A DNA stretch of 64,000 bases from Modestobacter sp. VKM Ac-2982 (lineage in GTDB: Bacteria; Actinomycetota; Actinomycetes; Mycobacteriales; Geodermatophilaceae), in NCBI RefSeq assembly GCF_026967935.1, contig NZ_JAPVBL010000007.1, positions 1-64,000 on the forward strand. Direction: 5' to 3'. The translations under genes were made by a program, and so were the position numbers. Positions within the stretch are counted from its first letter, which is position 1; every line of letters begins with the position of its first letter. Shown in pieces: positions 33,925 to 42,029 of this stretch. A model generated the notes under the pieces. The model was given only the letters and a program-made list of their open reading frames with translations, was not told where the DNA came from and searched no databases.

Positions 33925-34383
33925 ATGAGCACCCCGCAGCCCCTGGCCGACACCTGGTTCACCCGCGATCTCCCTGTGCTCCGGGCGATCGCCCGGCTGA
34001 TCGACGAGCCCCCGCACGGCAGCGCCCCCTACCTCGGAGCCGTCGTGCCGGCCAGCGGCCTGCCCAAGCCGCAGGTCGTCTCCGCGGCCAACGCCCTGGT
34101 CACCGCCGGCTACGCCGAGGCGCTCACCAACCACGCCGGGGAGATCGTCCGGTTCACCGCCGTCTCCGGTGAGGCCCGCCGGCTCACCGGTCTCTGGCCC
34201 ACGCCGCAGAGCGAGTGGGACCGGCTCCTGGAGCAGGTCCGCGCCCGGGCCGCCGGAGCGATGACCGACGTCGAGCGGGAACGCTGGCGCACGTTCGCCG
34301 ACGCCGCAGCTGCCATCGGGCCCGACGACGGGGCGTTGCTGATGGCCGCCCTGATCGGCGGGTACGTGCCCCGGGCGCGCTGA
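33925..34383 (+). CDS. Hypothetical protein, possible winged-helix
   Basis: A 152-residue protein. PVLRAIARLIDE, GLPKPQVVSAANALVTAGYA and EIVRFTAVSGEARRLTGLWP resemble a winged-helix arrangement (helix, recognition helix, wing, then C-terminal helices), so a DNA-binding role is possible but not shown by a named family. ATG at 33925 has GAGAGGAA 6 nt upstream. The 223-bp region before it holds no gene. Confidence 0.68.
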   Translation: MSTPQPLADTWFTRDLPVLRAIARLIDEPPHGSAPYLGAVVPASGLPKPQVVSAANALVTAGYAEALTNHAGEIVRFTAVSGEARRLTGLWPTPQSEWDRLLEQVRARAAGAMTDVERERWRTFADAAAAIGPDDGALLMAALIGGYVPRAR

Positions 34384-34400
34384 CCACCGGGGCCGGACGC

Positions 34401-34440
34401 GACAGTGCCCCCGCCCGATTGCTCGGGCGGGGGCACTGTC
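34401..34440. terminator. Terminator hairpin before cspA
   Basis: Perfect 18-bp stem (34401-34418 with 34423-34440), TTGC loop, between convergent genes. Confidence 0.8.
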
Positions 34441-34481
34441 GGTGGTTCGAGAGGGCTGCGTTCAGCTCCTCGGTCTATGGA

Positions 34482-34685
34482 TCAGACCGGGTTGACGTTC
34501 GCCGCCTGCGGGCCCTTCTGGCCCTGCTCGATGTCGAACGAGATGCGCTGGCCCTCATCGAGCGAGCGGTACCCGCTGGTCTGGATGGCCGAGTAGTGGA
34601 CGAAGACGTCCGGGCCGCCGCCGTCCGGGGTGGCGAAGCCAAACCCCTTCTCTGCGTTGAACCACTTCACTGTTCCTTCGGGCAT
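34482..34685 (-). CDS. cspA: Cold-shock protein (CspA family)
   Basis: A 67-residue single-domain RNA chaperone: RNP1 KGFGFA (13-18), RNP2 VFVHYS (27-32), start [17 protein letters not shown] at 34685 has AGGAG 7 nt upstream. A TAGGGT -10 at 34753-34758 gives a leader of about 60 nt, short for a cold-shock thermosensor. It is probably a constitutive or growth-phase Csp. Confidence 0.96.
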   Translation of the reverse strand: MPEGTVKWFNAEKGFGFATPDGGGPDVFVHYSAIQTSGYRSLDEGQRISFDIEQGQKGPQAANVNPV

Positions 34686-34752
34686 TGCTCGCTCCTAGCT
34701 GAGGTCGTGCGTCGGGGTCCTGCCAATGCGCAGGGCCTTCCCGACGAGTACG

Positions 34753-34758
34753 ACCCTA
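34753..34758 (-). promoter_or_regulatory. -10 box (TAGGGT) for cspA
   Basis: GCTAGGGTCG on the minus strand, identical in ten bases to the -10 region of the Cei-like gene. No clear -35. Confidence 0.45.
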
Positions 34759-34834
34759 GCGGGTTCTGGCGATCTGTGGGAGGTCAGGGGCACAAAGATC
34801 CCCGGCGAGCCGATCCGGGCCGTCCTGCGGAGGG

Positions 34835-35272
34835 TCAGAGCAGGCGTCCGGAGGCGTCCCGGGCGGCGTCCTCGGACCAGGCCTGGCGGGCGTAGGCGTT
34901 CGGTGCGTAGGCATCCGGAGCGGCGCCGGCCCGGGGCCGGGCACTCCCCGTCGGACGGGGTGGGGCAGCGGTCAGCGCCAGGGGCCCCGGCCGCCAGGCC
35001 TGCACGGTGAGTGGCTCGGGGGCCGCCCACTCCTCGAGCGCCAGCCGGGCGCGCTCGAGCGCGACCGCCCGCAGGTGGCGGCGCCAGCGGTGTCCGGCGA
35101 GGTCGATCCCGACGAGCACGGCGACGAGGACGGCGACGGTCAGAAAGGCGTTGGTCAGCGCGCTGGCCACGTCCAGGCCCGTGAGCTCGGGCCAGCTGAC
35201 CTGCTCCAGCTGGTAGCCGACGACCTCGATGACGACGTACAGCACGCCGTACACCAGGAACGCGACCCGCAT
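34835..35272 (-). CDS. Hypothetical membrane protein
   Basis: A 145-residue protein with two membrane helices at about 3-21 (VAFLVYGVLYVVIEVVGY) and 38-60 (ALTNAFLTVAVLVAVLVGID), then a basic juxtamembrane stretch (RWRRHLRAVALERARLALEE) and a Pro/Ala/Tyr-rich tail. ATG at 35272 has AGGAG 8 nt upstream. Not recognised. Confidence 0.68.
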   Translation of the reverse strand: MRVAFLVYGVLYVVIEVVGYQLEQVSWPELTGLDVASALTNAFLTVAVLVAVLVGIDLAGHRWRRHLRAVALERARLALEEWAAPEPLTVQAWRPGPLALTAAPPRPTGSARPRAGAAPDAYAPNAYARQAWSEDAARDASGRLL

Positions 35273-35386
35273 GACCCCGCTCCTGTCGCTGTCTGACCGT
35301 GGGACCGAACGCTTTCTCAACGACAGGAACCGCCGCACGCGACAGCCGAGGACGGCCGGCTCACCCCTGCGGGGGAGGTGGCGGCG

Positions 35387-36241
35387 TCAGGTGCGCCGGT
35401 AGAGCTCGGTGAGCAGGGCGATGGCGGCCGGGGACGCCGGGTGCGGGTCGTCGCGCCACCAGGCCAGCCGGACGGCGACCGGCTCGGCGTCCCGGATCGG
35501 CCGGTAGGCGACCCCGGGGCGTCGGTACTGGGCGGCGGTCGCCTCCGCGGTGACCCCGACGCAGCGGCCGGTGGCGATCGCGGTGAGCCAGTCGTCGACG
35601 TCCTGGGTGTGCACGATCTCCGGGCGCGCGTCCTCCGGCCACAGCTCCGGCGTCGTCGTCCCGGTCCGGCGGTCGACCAGCAGGGTCCGCTCGGCGATCT
35701 GGGCCATCCGCAGCGAACGGCGGCGGGCCCAGGGGTCGTCGGCCGCGACCGCGCACACGCGCCGTTCCATCCCGACCAGCGCGCTGCCGAAGCGGTGCGG
35801 GTCCGGCGGTACCCGGAGCACGGCCACGTCACAGGCGCCCTCGGCGAGGCCGGCCGTGGGGGAGTTGGTGCGCACCAGTTGGAGTTCGGTGCCCGGCTGC
35901 TGGGCAGCCCAGCGGCGCTGGAAGTCCAGGGTGTGTCGGCCCATCGCGGACCAGGCGTGCCCGATCCGCAACCGGGTCGCGGTGCCGCCGGCTTCCTCGA
36001 CCAACTGGCCGACCTCCGTCAGGACCCGGCGGGCGCGGTCGAGGACCCGCTGCCCGGCCGCGGTGAGCGAGACCTCGCGCGCCGTGCGCCGCAGGAGCCG
36101 GGTGCCGAGCTCGGCCTCGAGGGCGGCGAGGCCGCGGGACACGGCGGCCTGGGAGACGCCCAGCTCGATCGCGGCGTCGGTGAACGTGCCGGTGTCCACG
36201 ATGGTGACCAGGCACCGCAGGTGTCGTAGCTCGACGCTCAT
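35387..36241 (-). CDS. LysR-family transcriptional regulator
   Basis: A 284-residue LTTR: N-terminal HTH (MSVELRHLRCLVTIVDTGTF, then TDAAIELGVSQAAVSRGLAA) followed by the linker helix and the periplasmic-binding-like effector domain (RLRIGHAWSAMG to LLTELYRRT). It is divergent from an EamA-type exporter, the usual arrangement for an activator or repressor of that exporter. ATG at 36241; an in-frame earlier start (36283) would run into the intergenic operator. Confidence 0.92.
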   Translation of the reverse strand: MSVELRHLRCLVTIVDTGTFTDAAIELGVSQAAVSRGLAALEAELGTRLLRRTAREVSLTAAGQRVLDRARRVLTEVGQLVEEAGGTATRLRIGHAWSAMGRHTLDFQRRWAAQQPGTELQLVRTNSPTAGLAEGACDVAVLRVPPDPHRFGSALVGMERRVCAVAADDPWARRRSLRMAQIAERTLLVDRRTGTTTPELWPEDARPEIVHTQDVDDWLTAIATGRCVGVTAEATAAQYRRPGVAYRPIRDAEPVAVRLAWWRDDPHPASPAAIALLTELYRRT

Positions 36242-36245
36242 GCGC

Positions 36246-36294
36246 TCAGCGTATGCATGAGCCATCGGTTGCATTTTGCGCATGCACCCGCGCG
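36246..36294. promoter_or_regulatory. LysR-type operator region between the divergent genes
   Basis: GTATGCAT (36250-36257), TTGCAT (36269-36274) and GCATGCA (36280-36286) lie close together: an AT-richer patch with repeated TGCAT/ATGCA half sites that fits the T-N11-A style of LysR binding. The sites are seen; their function is inferred. Confidence 0.45.
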
Positions 36295-36309
36295 AGCGAT
36301 GGTCGACCG

Positions 36310-37239
36310 GTGACCAGCACCCGGCAGATCGACCAGCCCGCGGCGGAACGCCTCGCCCAGGTCGCCGGACGTCCGGCCGGCCGCATCGCCCTCGGGACCG
36401 GCGGGGCGGGCGCCGGTGTGGCGCTCATGCTGAGCAGTGCGCTGGCCAACCAGGTCGGCGCGGCGGTCGGTGCACTGGCGTTCCCGGCGATCGGTGCCGT
36501 CGGGGTGGTGGCCGTGCGGCAGTGGGTCGCCGGGATCGTGCTGGTGGGCGTCGTCCGCCCCCGGCCATGGCGGCTCACCGCCGCCCAGTGGCGGCCGGTC
36601 CTGCTGCTGGCCGTGGTGTTCGCGACGATGAACCTGTCGTTGTACGCGGCCATCGAGCGGATCGGTCTGGGACTGGCGGTGACGCTGGAGTTCCTCGGCC
36701 CGCTCGGTGTGGCGCTGGCCGCCTCGCGGCGGCGACGCGACCTGGTCTGCGCGCTGGTGGCCCTGGCGGGGGTGGTCGCCCTCAGCCGGCCGCAGCCGAC
36801 GACCGACCACGCCGGGATCGCCCTGGGCCTGCTGGCCGCCGCCTGCTGGGCGGGTTACATCCTGGTCAACCGGCAGCTGGGTGCCCGGGTCCCCGGCGGT
36901 ACCGGCCCGGCGACTGCGGCAGGGCTGTCGGCGCTGGTGTTCCTCCCCATCGGCATCGCGGTGCTGGTCGCGCACCCGCCGTCGCTGGTGACCGCGGGGT
37001 ACGCCGTCACCGCGGGCGTGCTGGCCTCAGCGGTACCGCTGTTCGTCGACCTGCTGGCGCTGCGCCGGGTGCCCGCCGGCGCCTACGGGGTGTTCATGAG
37101 CATCCACCCGGTGATCGCCACCGTGGTCGGCCTGGTGGTGCTGGGCCAGGAGCAGCCCTGGGACGCGTGGCTGGCCATCGCCGCGATCGTCGGCGCCAAC
37201 GTCGCCGGTCAGCTCCCGGCCCGGCACCGGGCCGGCTGA
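36310..37239 (+). CDS. EamA/DMT-superfamily exporter (RhtA-like)
   Basis: A 309-residue, ten-helix drug/metabolite transporter. Two EamA repeats are visible, the second around ALGLLAAACWAGYILVNRQL to PAGAYGVFMSIHPVIATVVG, which is the RhtA-type signature (threonine/homoserine export), preceded by GLAVTLEFLGPLGVAL. The substrate is not certain. GTG at 36310 avoids the upstream operator; an ATG at 36253 would overlap it. Confidence 0.88.
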   Translation: MTSTRQIDQPAAERLAQVAGRPAGRIALGTGGAGAGVALMLSSALANQVGAAVGALAFPAIGAVGVVAVRQWVAGIVLVGVVRPRPWRLTAAQWRPVLLLAVVFATMNLSLYAAIERIGLGLAVTLEFLGPLGVALAASRRRRDLVCALVALAGVVALSRPQPTTDHAGIALGLLAAACWAGYILVNRQLGARVPGGTGPATAAGLSALVFLPIGIAVLVAHPPSLVTAGYAVTAGVLASAVPLFVDLLALRRVPAGAYGVFMSIHPVIATVVGLVVLGQEQPWDAWLAIAAIVGANVAGQLPARHRAG

Positions 37240-37261
37240 ACGCCGTCCGGCGACCGTCCCG

Positions 37262-38026
37262 TCAGGCGGACGCCGGCCGGTCGTCGTCCCCGGTGCCGGC
37301 CTCTGCCTGCTCCTCCGCCCGGCGCTGTGCCCGCAGGGCGTCCTGCTCGCGCCGGCGCCGGATCTCCCGCCGCGCCAGCACCCACGCCAGCAGGATCGGC
37401 CAGACGTACTGCGCCTTGTCGGCGACCCACCGCACCCAGGCGGGGGCCTGCCAGTCCGGCAGGTCCACGTCGGGCCAGGGGATCGACGGCAGGTCGACGT
37501 CCGGCCACGGGATCGACGGCAGGTCCCAGTCGGGCCAGGGGAGGGCCACGGTCAGCCGGACGACGAGCAGTCCGAGCAGCAGCGGGAGGACCACCTTCGC
37601 GACGCCCCCGACCACGGCGAGCACCGCGTACCGACGGGGTCGCTGCCGGATCCGCTCCTCCCGGAGCGCGGCCGGCGACCCCGCCTCCGGTTCCAGGTCG
37701 ATCCCGCCGGTGCCGAAGGCCGCGCCCACGCTGCCGCCGGGGTGCCAGGTCGCCCGCTTCGGCTTCCCGAGGGCGGTGTACTGCACCGTCACCGAGCCGA
37801 GGTCCGGATCCGCGCGGGCCGGCTGGTCGTCCGGGCCGGCGTCGGGCTCGCCCTTGAGCCGGTCACCGGGCTTGAGCCGCAGGGTGTCCTCGGCGGACTT
37901 CTTGGCCGCCACCACCTGCCCGTCGACGCTCCACCGGACCGTCCGCGACACCGAACCGGTCCCCTCCACCCGGTGCCGGCGCTCGTGCGCCACCAGGTCC
38001 CAGGCCTGGGTCGGGTGTTCGGCCAC
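37262..38026 (-). CDS. Hypothetical membrane protein with WPDVDLPSIP repeats
   Basis: A 254-residue protein: an N-terminal beta-rich domain (AWDLVAHERRHRVEGTGSVS, then VTVQYTALGKPKRATWHPGG), a membrane helix at about 137-158 (LAVVGGVAKVVLPLLLGLLV), three decapeptide repeats of the PWPDVDLPSI type, a second hydrophobic helix near 205-220 and a charged tail. GTG at 38026 lies 6 nt after TAACGT (leaderless). No family recognised; it neighbours the PrimPol gene. Confidence 0.7.
   Translation of the reverse strand: MAEHPTQAWDLVAHERRHRVEGTGSVSRTVRWSVDGQVVAAKKSAEDTLRLKPGDRLKGEPDAGPDDQPARADPDLGSVTVQYTALGKPKRATWHPGGSVGAAFGTGGIDLEPEAGSPAALREERIRQRPRRYAVLAVVGGVAKVVLPLLLGLLVVRLTVALPWPDWDLPSIPWPDVDLPSIPWPDVDLPDWQAPAWVRWVADKAQYVWPILLAWVLARREIRRRREQDALRAQRRAEEQAEAGTGDDDRPASA
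37457..37543. repeat. Three tandem 30-bp repeats
   Basis: Units 37457-37486, 37487-37516 and 37517-37543 (last one diverging) encode the proline-tryptophan decapeptide repeats of the membrane protein. Confidence 0.85.
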
Positions 38027-38032
38027 GGTGCG

Positions 38033-38038
38033 ACGTTA
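38033..38038 (-). promoter_or_regulatory. -10 box (TAACGT) for the leaderless membrane-protein gene
   Basis: TAACGT on the minus strand, 6 nt before GTG at 38026. Confidence 0.5.
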
Positions 38039-38056
38039 GCGCGGCGAGCCCTCGCC

Positions 38057-39124
38057 TCAGTCCTCCGCGGCGGGGACCTTCTTCGCGCGGCTGGGCTGCA
38101 CCCGCATCGGCTCGCCGGGCATCTTCGGGTAGTCGGGGGGATAGGGCATCTCGCCCAGTCCCAGGTCCCGCTCCTGCTGGTCGGCCAGCTCGACCAGGGG
38201 GGTGAGGTCGAAGGCGTGGTCGGCGAGGCCGGCGTGCTTGTCACCGACGGCGGCGAAGCGGGCCGGCATGGTGCGGACGTCGAAGTCGAAGGGCGAGACG
38301 TCGGGCAGCTCGTCCCAGTCGACCGGGGCGCTCACCGGGGCGTGCGGCTTCGGCCGGATCGAGTAGGCGCTGGCGATCGTGCGGTCCCGGGCCATCTGGT
38401 TGTAGTCGATGAAGATCTTCTCGCCGCGTTCCTCCTTCCACCAGTTCATCGTGACCCGGTCGGGGATGCGGCGTTCCAGCTCCCGGCCGAACGCGATCAC
38501 CGCCCGGCGCACCTCCGGGAAGGTCCAGCGCGGCTGGATGGGGACGTAGACGTGCACGCCCCGACCGCCGGAGGTCTTCGGCCAGCCCTCCATGCCGAAC
38601 TCGTGCAGCAGTTCGCGGACGTGCGGGGCCACCCACACGGCGTCGGAGAAGTCGGTGCCCGGCTGCGGGTCGAGGTCGATCCGGACCTGGTCGGGGGACT
38701 CGACGTCACCCTTGGACACCGGCCAGGGGTGGAAGGTGAGCGTCCCCAGGTTCGCGCACCAGGCGACGACGGCGACCGAGTCCGGGGCGATCTCGTCGGC
38801 GGTCCGTCCGCTGGGGAAGCTGATGTGCGCCGTCGGCACCCACTCGGGGGCGTTCTTCGGCACCCGCTTCTGGTAGAACGCGTCGCCGGTGTTGTCGGCC
38901 CGGGTGGACATCCGGGCGCCCTCGAACACCCCGCCCGGCCACCGCTCCAGCGTCGTCGGCCGGTCGCGCAGGGCGAACAGGATGCCCTCGCCGACGGCGA
39001 CGAAGTACTCGACGACGTCGATCTTGCGGATGCCCTTGTCCCCGAAGTAGGGCTTCTCCGGGCTGCTCACCCGCACCTCGTGGCCGTCGAGCTCCAGGAC
39101 GACGGCGTCCTTGCTGCTGGCCAT
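38057..39124 (-). CDS. LigD-type primase-polymerase (PolDom/PrimPol), stand-alone
   Basis: A 355-residue archaeo-eukaryotic-primase-type DNA/RNA polymerase used in end joining or gap repair. Catalytic motif I RIDLDPQPGTDF (D-x-D, about 147-158), SGGRGVHVYVPI, and motif III EKIFIDYNQMARDRT with the third Asp. The N-terminal VSSPEKPYFGDKGIRKIDVV is typical of LigD PolDom and of mycobacterial PrimPolC. It is separated from a LigC-type ligase by one gene, on the same strand. No Ku gene in the window. Confidence 0.92.
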   Translation of the reverse strand: MASSKDAVVLELDGHEVRVSSPEKPYFGDKGIRKIDVVEYFVAVGEGILFALRDRPTTLERWPGGVFEGARMSTRADNTGDAFYQKRVPKNAPEWVPTAHISFPSGRTADEIAPDSVAVVAWCANLGTLTFHPWPVSKGDVESPDQVRIDLDPQPGTDFSDAVWVAPHVRELLHEFGMEGWPKTSGGRGVHVYVPIQPRWTFPEVRRAVIAFGRELERRIPDRVTMNWWKEERGEKIFIDYNQMARDRTIASAYSIRPKPHAPVSAPVDWDELPDVSPFDFDVRTMPARFAAVGDKHAGLADHAFDLTPLVELADQQERDLGLGEMPYPPDYPKMPGEPMRVQPSRAKKVPAAED

Positions 39125-39180
39125 GAGGCTCCGTTCGGGTCAGGCAGGACCGGGTGCGGGGTCGATCCTGCCCGAGCCGG

Positions 39181-40743
39181 TCACGCCGGGCAGGTCGCCC
39201 CGTCCTGCGGGACGGCGAGGTCGATCAGGTACGCGTTCACGGCCGCCGTCACGCACTCGGTCTTGGGGTAGGCAGTGTGCCCGCTGCCCTGCCAGGTGAG
39301 CAGCACCCCGTTCTCCAGGTCCTCCGCGAGGTCGACCGCGCCGGTCAGCGGGGTCACCGGGTCGCCCTGCGTGCCGATGACCAGGATCGGCGCGCTGCCC
39401 GCGGCGTCCCGCTCGGGCAGGGGCGTGCGCGGGGCGTCCCACGCCGAGCAGGTGTAGAGGCCGAGTGCGGCGTCGGCGCCGAAGAGCGGGTAGCGCGCGT
39501 TCCAGTCCGCGACCAGGGCCTGCACGTCGGAGGCGCTGAACTCCTCGTCGGTGTCGGCACAGTTCACCGCCAGGTTGGCGTCGACCACGTTGCTGTAGGT
39601 GCCGTCGTCGTTGCGGCCGGTGTAGGTGTCGGCCAGGGTCAGGATCCCGGCGGAGTCACCGTTCCGGGCGGCAGCCAGCGACTGGGCCAGCTGCGGCCAG
39701 GCCGAGGGCTGGTAGAGCGCCGAGCGGACGCCGCCCAGGATCAGGCCCGGCGTCGCCTGCCGGGTCTCGCCCTCCCGGCTGCTCGGGATCGGGGCGGTGG
39801 CGGCCTGGGTGAGCAGGTCGTTGAGGAACGCGCGCGGGTCGGGCCCGAGCGGGCAGCCGCTGATCAGCGACAGGCAGTTGGCGGCGAAGGCGTCGTAGGC
39901 GGCCTCGAAGCCCTGGGCCCGCGCCTCGGCCGCCTCCTGCAGGGTGGCGTCGGGGTCGACCGCGCCGTCGAGCACCATCGCCCGCACCTGCTCGGGGAAC
40001 AGCTCGGCGTAGGTGGAGCCCAGCGTGGTGCCGTACGAGTACCCCAGGTAGTTGAGCTGGTCGTCACCGAGGGACCGCCGGACCAGGTCCAGGTCGCGGG
40101 CCGCGTCCACCGTGGAGAAGGCGCCCAGCGCCTCCTGGTACTCCTCGCTGCAGCCGGCCGCGACCTCCTCGACCTGGGTGAACAGGGCGTCCTGCGCGGC
40201 GGCGTCGGTGGCCCGCGGGTCGGCCGCGAAGAGCTCGTCCTTCTGCTCGTCGGAGATGCACTCGACCGGGGTGGACAGCCCCGTCCCCCGCGGGTCGAGG
40301 CCGACGATGTCGAACTGGTTGACGACCGCCTCGGGGAGGGTCAGCGCCGCCTGGATGGCCGCGTCGGCGGCGGACTGCCCGGGGCCACCGGGGTTCACCA
40401 TCAGCGAGCCGATCGGGTAGGTCTGCCCGGCGAGGCTGGCCCGCACCAGGAACAGCTGCAGGGTGCCGCCCTCGGGGTCCTCGTAGCTGACCGGCACCGT
40501 CGTCGTCCCGCAGGAGAAGAGGAGGTCGCGCTCCGAACCGGGTCGCCCGGCGATGATCGGGTCGATCTGGCTGTCGCAGTCGGTCCACTCGATCAGCGGC
40601 GCCTCCAGCTCGGCCGGCGGGGCCTCCGAGGACGAACCGGCCGCGGCCGTCTCCTCCTCTCCCGAGGAGGTGCACCCGGCGAGGGTCAGCGCGAGAGCGA
40701 GGAACGCTCCTCCGGAGGTGGCCAGGCGGCGGTGCGCGGTCAT
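39181..40743 (-). CDS. Secreted alpha/beta-hydrolase lipoprotein (tripeptidyl-aminopeptidase-like)
   Basis: A 520-residue exported hydrolase: signal peptide with lipobox LTLAGC (Cys at about 24), then the TAP fold with oxyanion MVNPGGPGQSA, nucleophile GYSYGTTLG, acid VIGTQGDPVTP and His GSGHTAYPKTEC in the C-terminal TAP domain. Relatives are the Streptomyces Tap/SlpD/SlpE proteases and mycobacterial Rv2672. ATG at 40743 lies 8 nt after TACCCT. It lies between PrimPol and LigC genes on the same strand. Confidence 0.9.
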   Translation of the reverse strand: MTAHRRLATSGGAFLALALTLAGCTSSGEEETAAAGSSSEAPPAELEAPLIEWTDCDSQIDPIIAGRPGSERDLLFSCGTTTVPVSYEDPEGGTLQLFLVRASLAGQTYPIGSLMVNPGGPGQSAADAAIQAALTLPEAVVNQFDIVGLDPRGTGLSTPVECISDEQKDELFAADPRATDAAAQDALFTQVEEVAAGCSEEYQEALGAFSTVDAARDLDLVRRSLGDDQLNYLGYSYGTTLGSTYAELFPEQVRAMVLDGAVDPDATLQEAAEARAQGFEAAYDAFAANCLSLISGCPLGPDPRAFLNDLLTQAATAPIPSSREGETRQATPGLILGGVRSALYQPSAWPQLAQSLAAARNGDSAGILTLADTYTGRNDDGTYSNVVDANLAVNCADTDEEFSASDVQALVADWNARYPLFGADAALGLYTCSAWDAPRTPLPERDAAGSAPILVIGTQGDPVTPLTGAVDLAEDLENGVLLTWQGSGHTAYPKTECVTAAVNAYLIDLAVPQDGATCPA

Positions 40744-40751
40744 GATCGGCA

Positions 40752-40757
40752 AGGGTA
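40752..40757 (-). promoter_or_regulatory. -10 box (TACCCT) for the TAP-like gene
   Basis: TACCCT on the minus strand, 8 nt before the ATG at 40743 and directly before an in-frame TTG; probably leaderless or near-leaderless. Confidence 0.45.
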
Positions 40758-40829
40758 GGAGCCGAACCTGGGAGCGGCAGCCAGGTTCGGCGTGAGGATG
40801 CGCTCAGTCCCCGCGGACCCGGCTGCTCC

Positions 40830-41903
40830 TCAGCCGCCGAGGACCTCGGCGAGGTCGTAGCGGACCGGGACCTCCAGCTGCTCGTAGGTGCACGACCGGG
40901 GGTCCCGATCGGGGCGCCAGCGCAGGAAGTGGCCGGTGTGCCGCAGCCGGCTGCCCTCCAGCTGGTCGTACTTGACCTCCACCACCAGCTCGGGCCGCAG
41001 CGGCACCCAGGACAGGTCCTTGCCGGCGTTCCAGCGGCTGGTGGCCCCCGGCATCCGGTGCTCGCCGTCCGTGTCCGTCTGGGCGTTCGCCCAGTCCTGC
41101 CAGGGGTGCCCGTCCAGCGCCTCGGCCCGGTGGGGCGCCAGCTCCTCGACCAGTTCGGCCCGGCGCTTCATCGAGAAGGACGCCGCGACGCCGATGTGCT
41201 GCAGCGCGCCGGCGTCGTCGTAGAGGCCCAGCAGCAGCGAGCCGACCACCGGCCCGCTCTTGTGCCAGCGGAAGCCGGCCACCACGCAGTCCGCCGTCCG
41301 GACGTGCTTGACCTTGGTCATCACCCGCTGGTCGGGGGAGTAGGGCTGGTCACCCCGCTTGGCGATGACGCCGTCCAGGCCGGCGCCCTCGAACTCGGCG
41401 AACCAGCGCTGCCCCACCTCGGCGTCCGAGGTGACCGTGGTGACGTAGACCGGTGCCTGCGCACCGGCCAGCGCCTCGCGCAGCCGGGCCTGCCGCTCGG
41501 CGAACGGCGTGGCCAGCAGCGACTCGTCGCCCAGTGCCAGCAGGTCGAACGCGACGAAGGACGCCGGGGTCTCGGTGGCCAGCCGGGTCACCCGGGAGGC
41601 GGCCGGGTGGATCCGCTGCAGCAGCGACTCGAAGTCCAGCCGGTCCCCACGCGGGACGACGATCTCGCCGTCGACCACGCAGCGCTCGGGCAGCTGCGCC
41701 TTCACCGCCTCGACGACGTCGGGGAAGTAGCGGGTCAGCGGGCGTTCGTTGCGGCTGCCCAGCTCGACCTCGTCGCCGTCCCGGAAGACGATGCACCGGA
41801 ACCCGTCCCACTTCGGCTCGTAGAACCAGCCGTCACCGGTGGGGAGCTTCGCCACGGGCTTGGCGAGCATCGGCTTGACCGGAGGGCTCACGGGCAGGTC
41901 CAT
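40830..41903 (-). CDS. ligC: ATP-dependent DNA ligase (LigC type)
   Basis: A 357-residue ligase: adenylation motif I EPKWDGFRC (Lys about 30), motif III DGEIVVP, motif IIIa FVAFDLLAL, motif IV LDGVIAKR, motif V VKHVRTADCVVAG, then an OB domain from about 215 to the end. There is no polymerase or phosphoesterase domain, so it is the LigC class rather than full LigD. Mycobacterial LigC works with PrimPolC in repair of short gaps; the PrimPol gene is nearby here. Confidence 0.92.
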   Translation of the reverse strand: MDLPVSPPVKPMLAKPVAKLPTGDGWFYEPKWDGFRCIVFRDGDEVELGSRNERPLTRYFPDVVEAVKAQLPERCVVDGEIVVPRGDRLDFESLLQRIHPAASRVTRLATETPASFVAFDLLALGDESLLATPFAERQARLREALAGAQAPVYVTTVTSDAEVGQRWFAEFEGAGLDGVIAKRGDQPYSPDQRVMTKVKHVRTADCVVAGFRWHKSGPVVGSLLLGLYDDAGALQHIGVAASFSMKRRAELVEELAPHRAEALDGHPWQDWANAQTDTDGEHRMPGATSRWNAGKDLSWVPLRPELVVEVKYDQLEGSRLRHTGHFLRWRPDRDPRSCTYEQLEVPVRYDLAEVLGG

Positions 41904-42029
41904 GCCGGCCAGTCAAGCAGTCGGGACGACGCCGAGGCAGCCGGTCCGCGCCGCGAGAAGCGGGCAGCAGGCATCGGCGGCACGATCGAGCCGCGCAGGT
42001 CGGCTGCGCAGCCCGGCCTCGTCGACGGA

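Noticed and set aside
37457-37543. 30-bp repeats as a CRISPR-like array
   Set aside because: Tandem and coding for a PWPDVDLPSI repeat; no spacers and no cas genes.
38057-41903. A single fused LigD gene
   Set aside because: Polymerase and ligase are separate frames with an intact secreted hydrolase gene between them.
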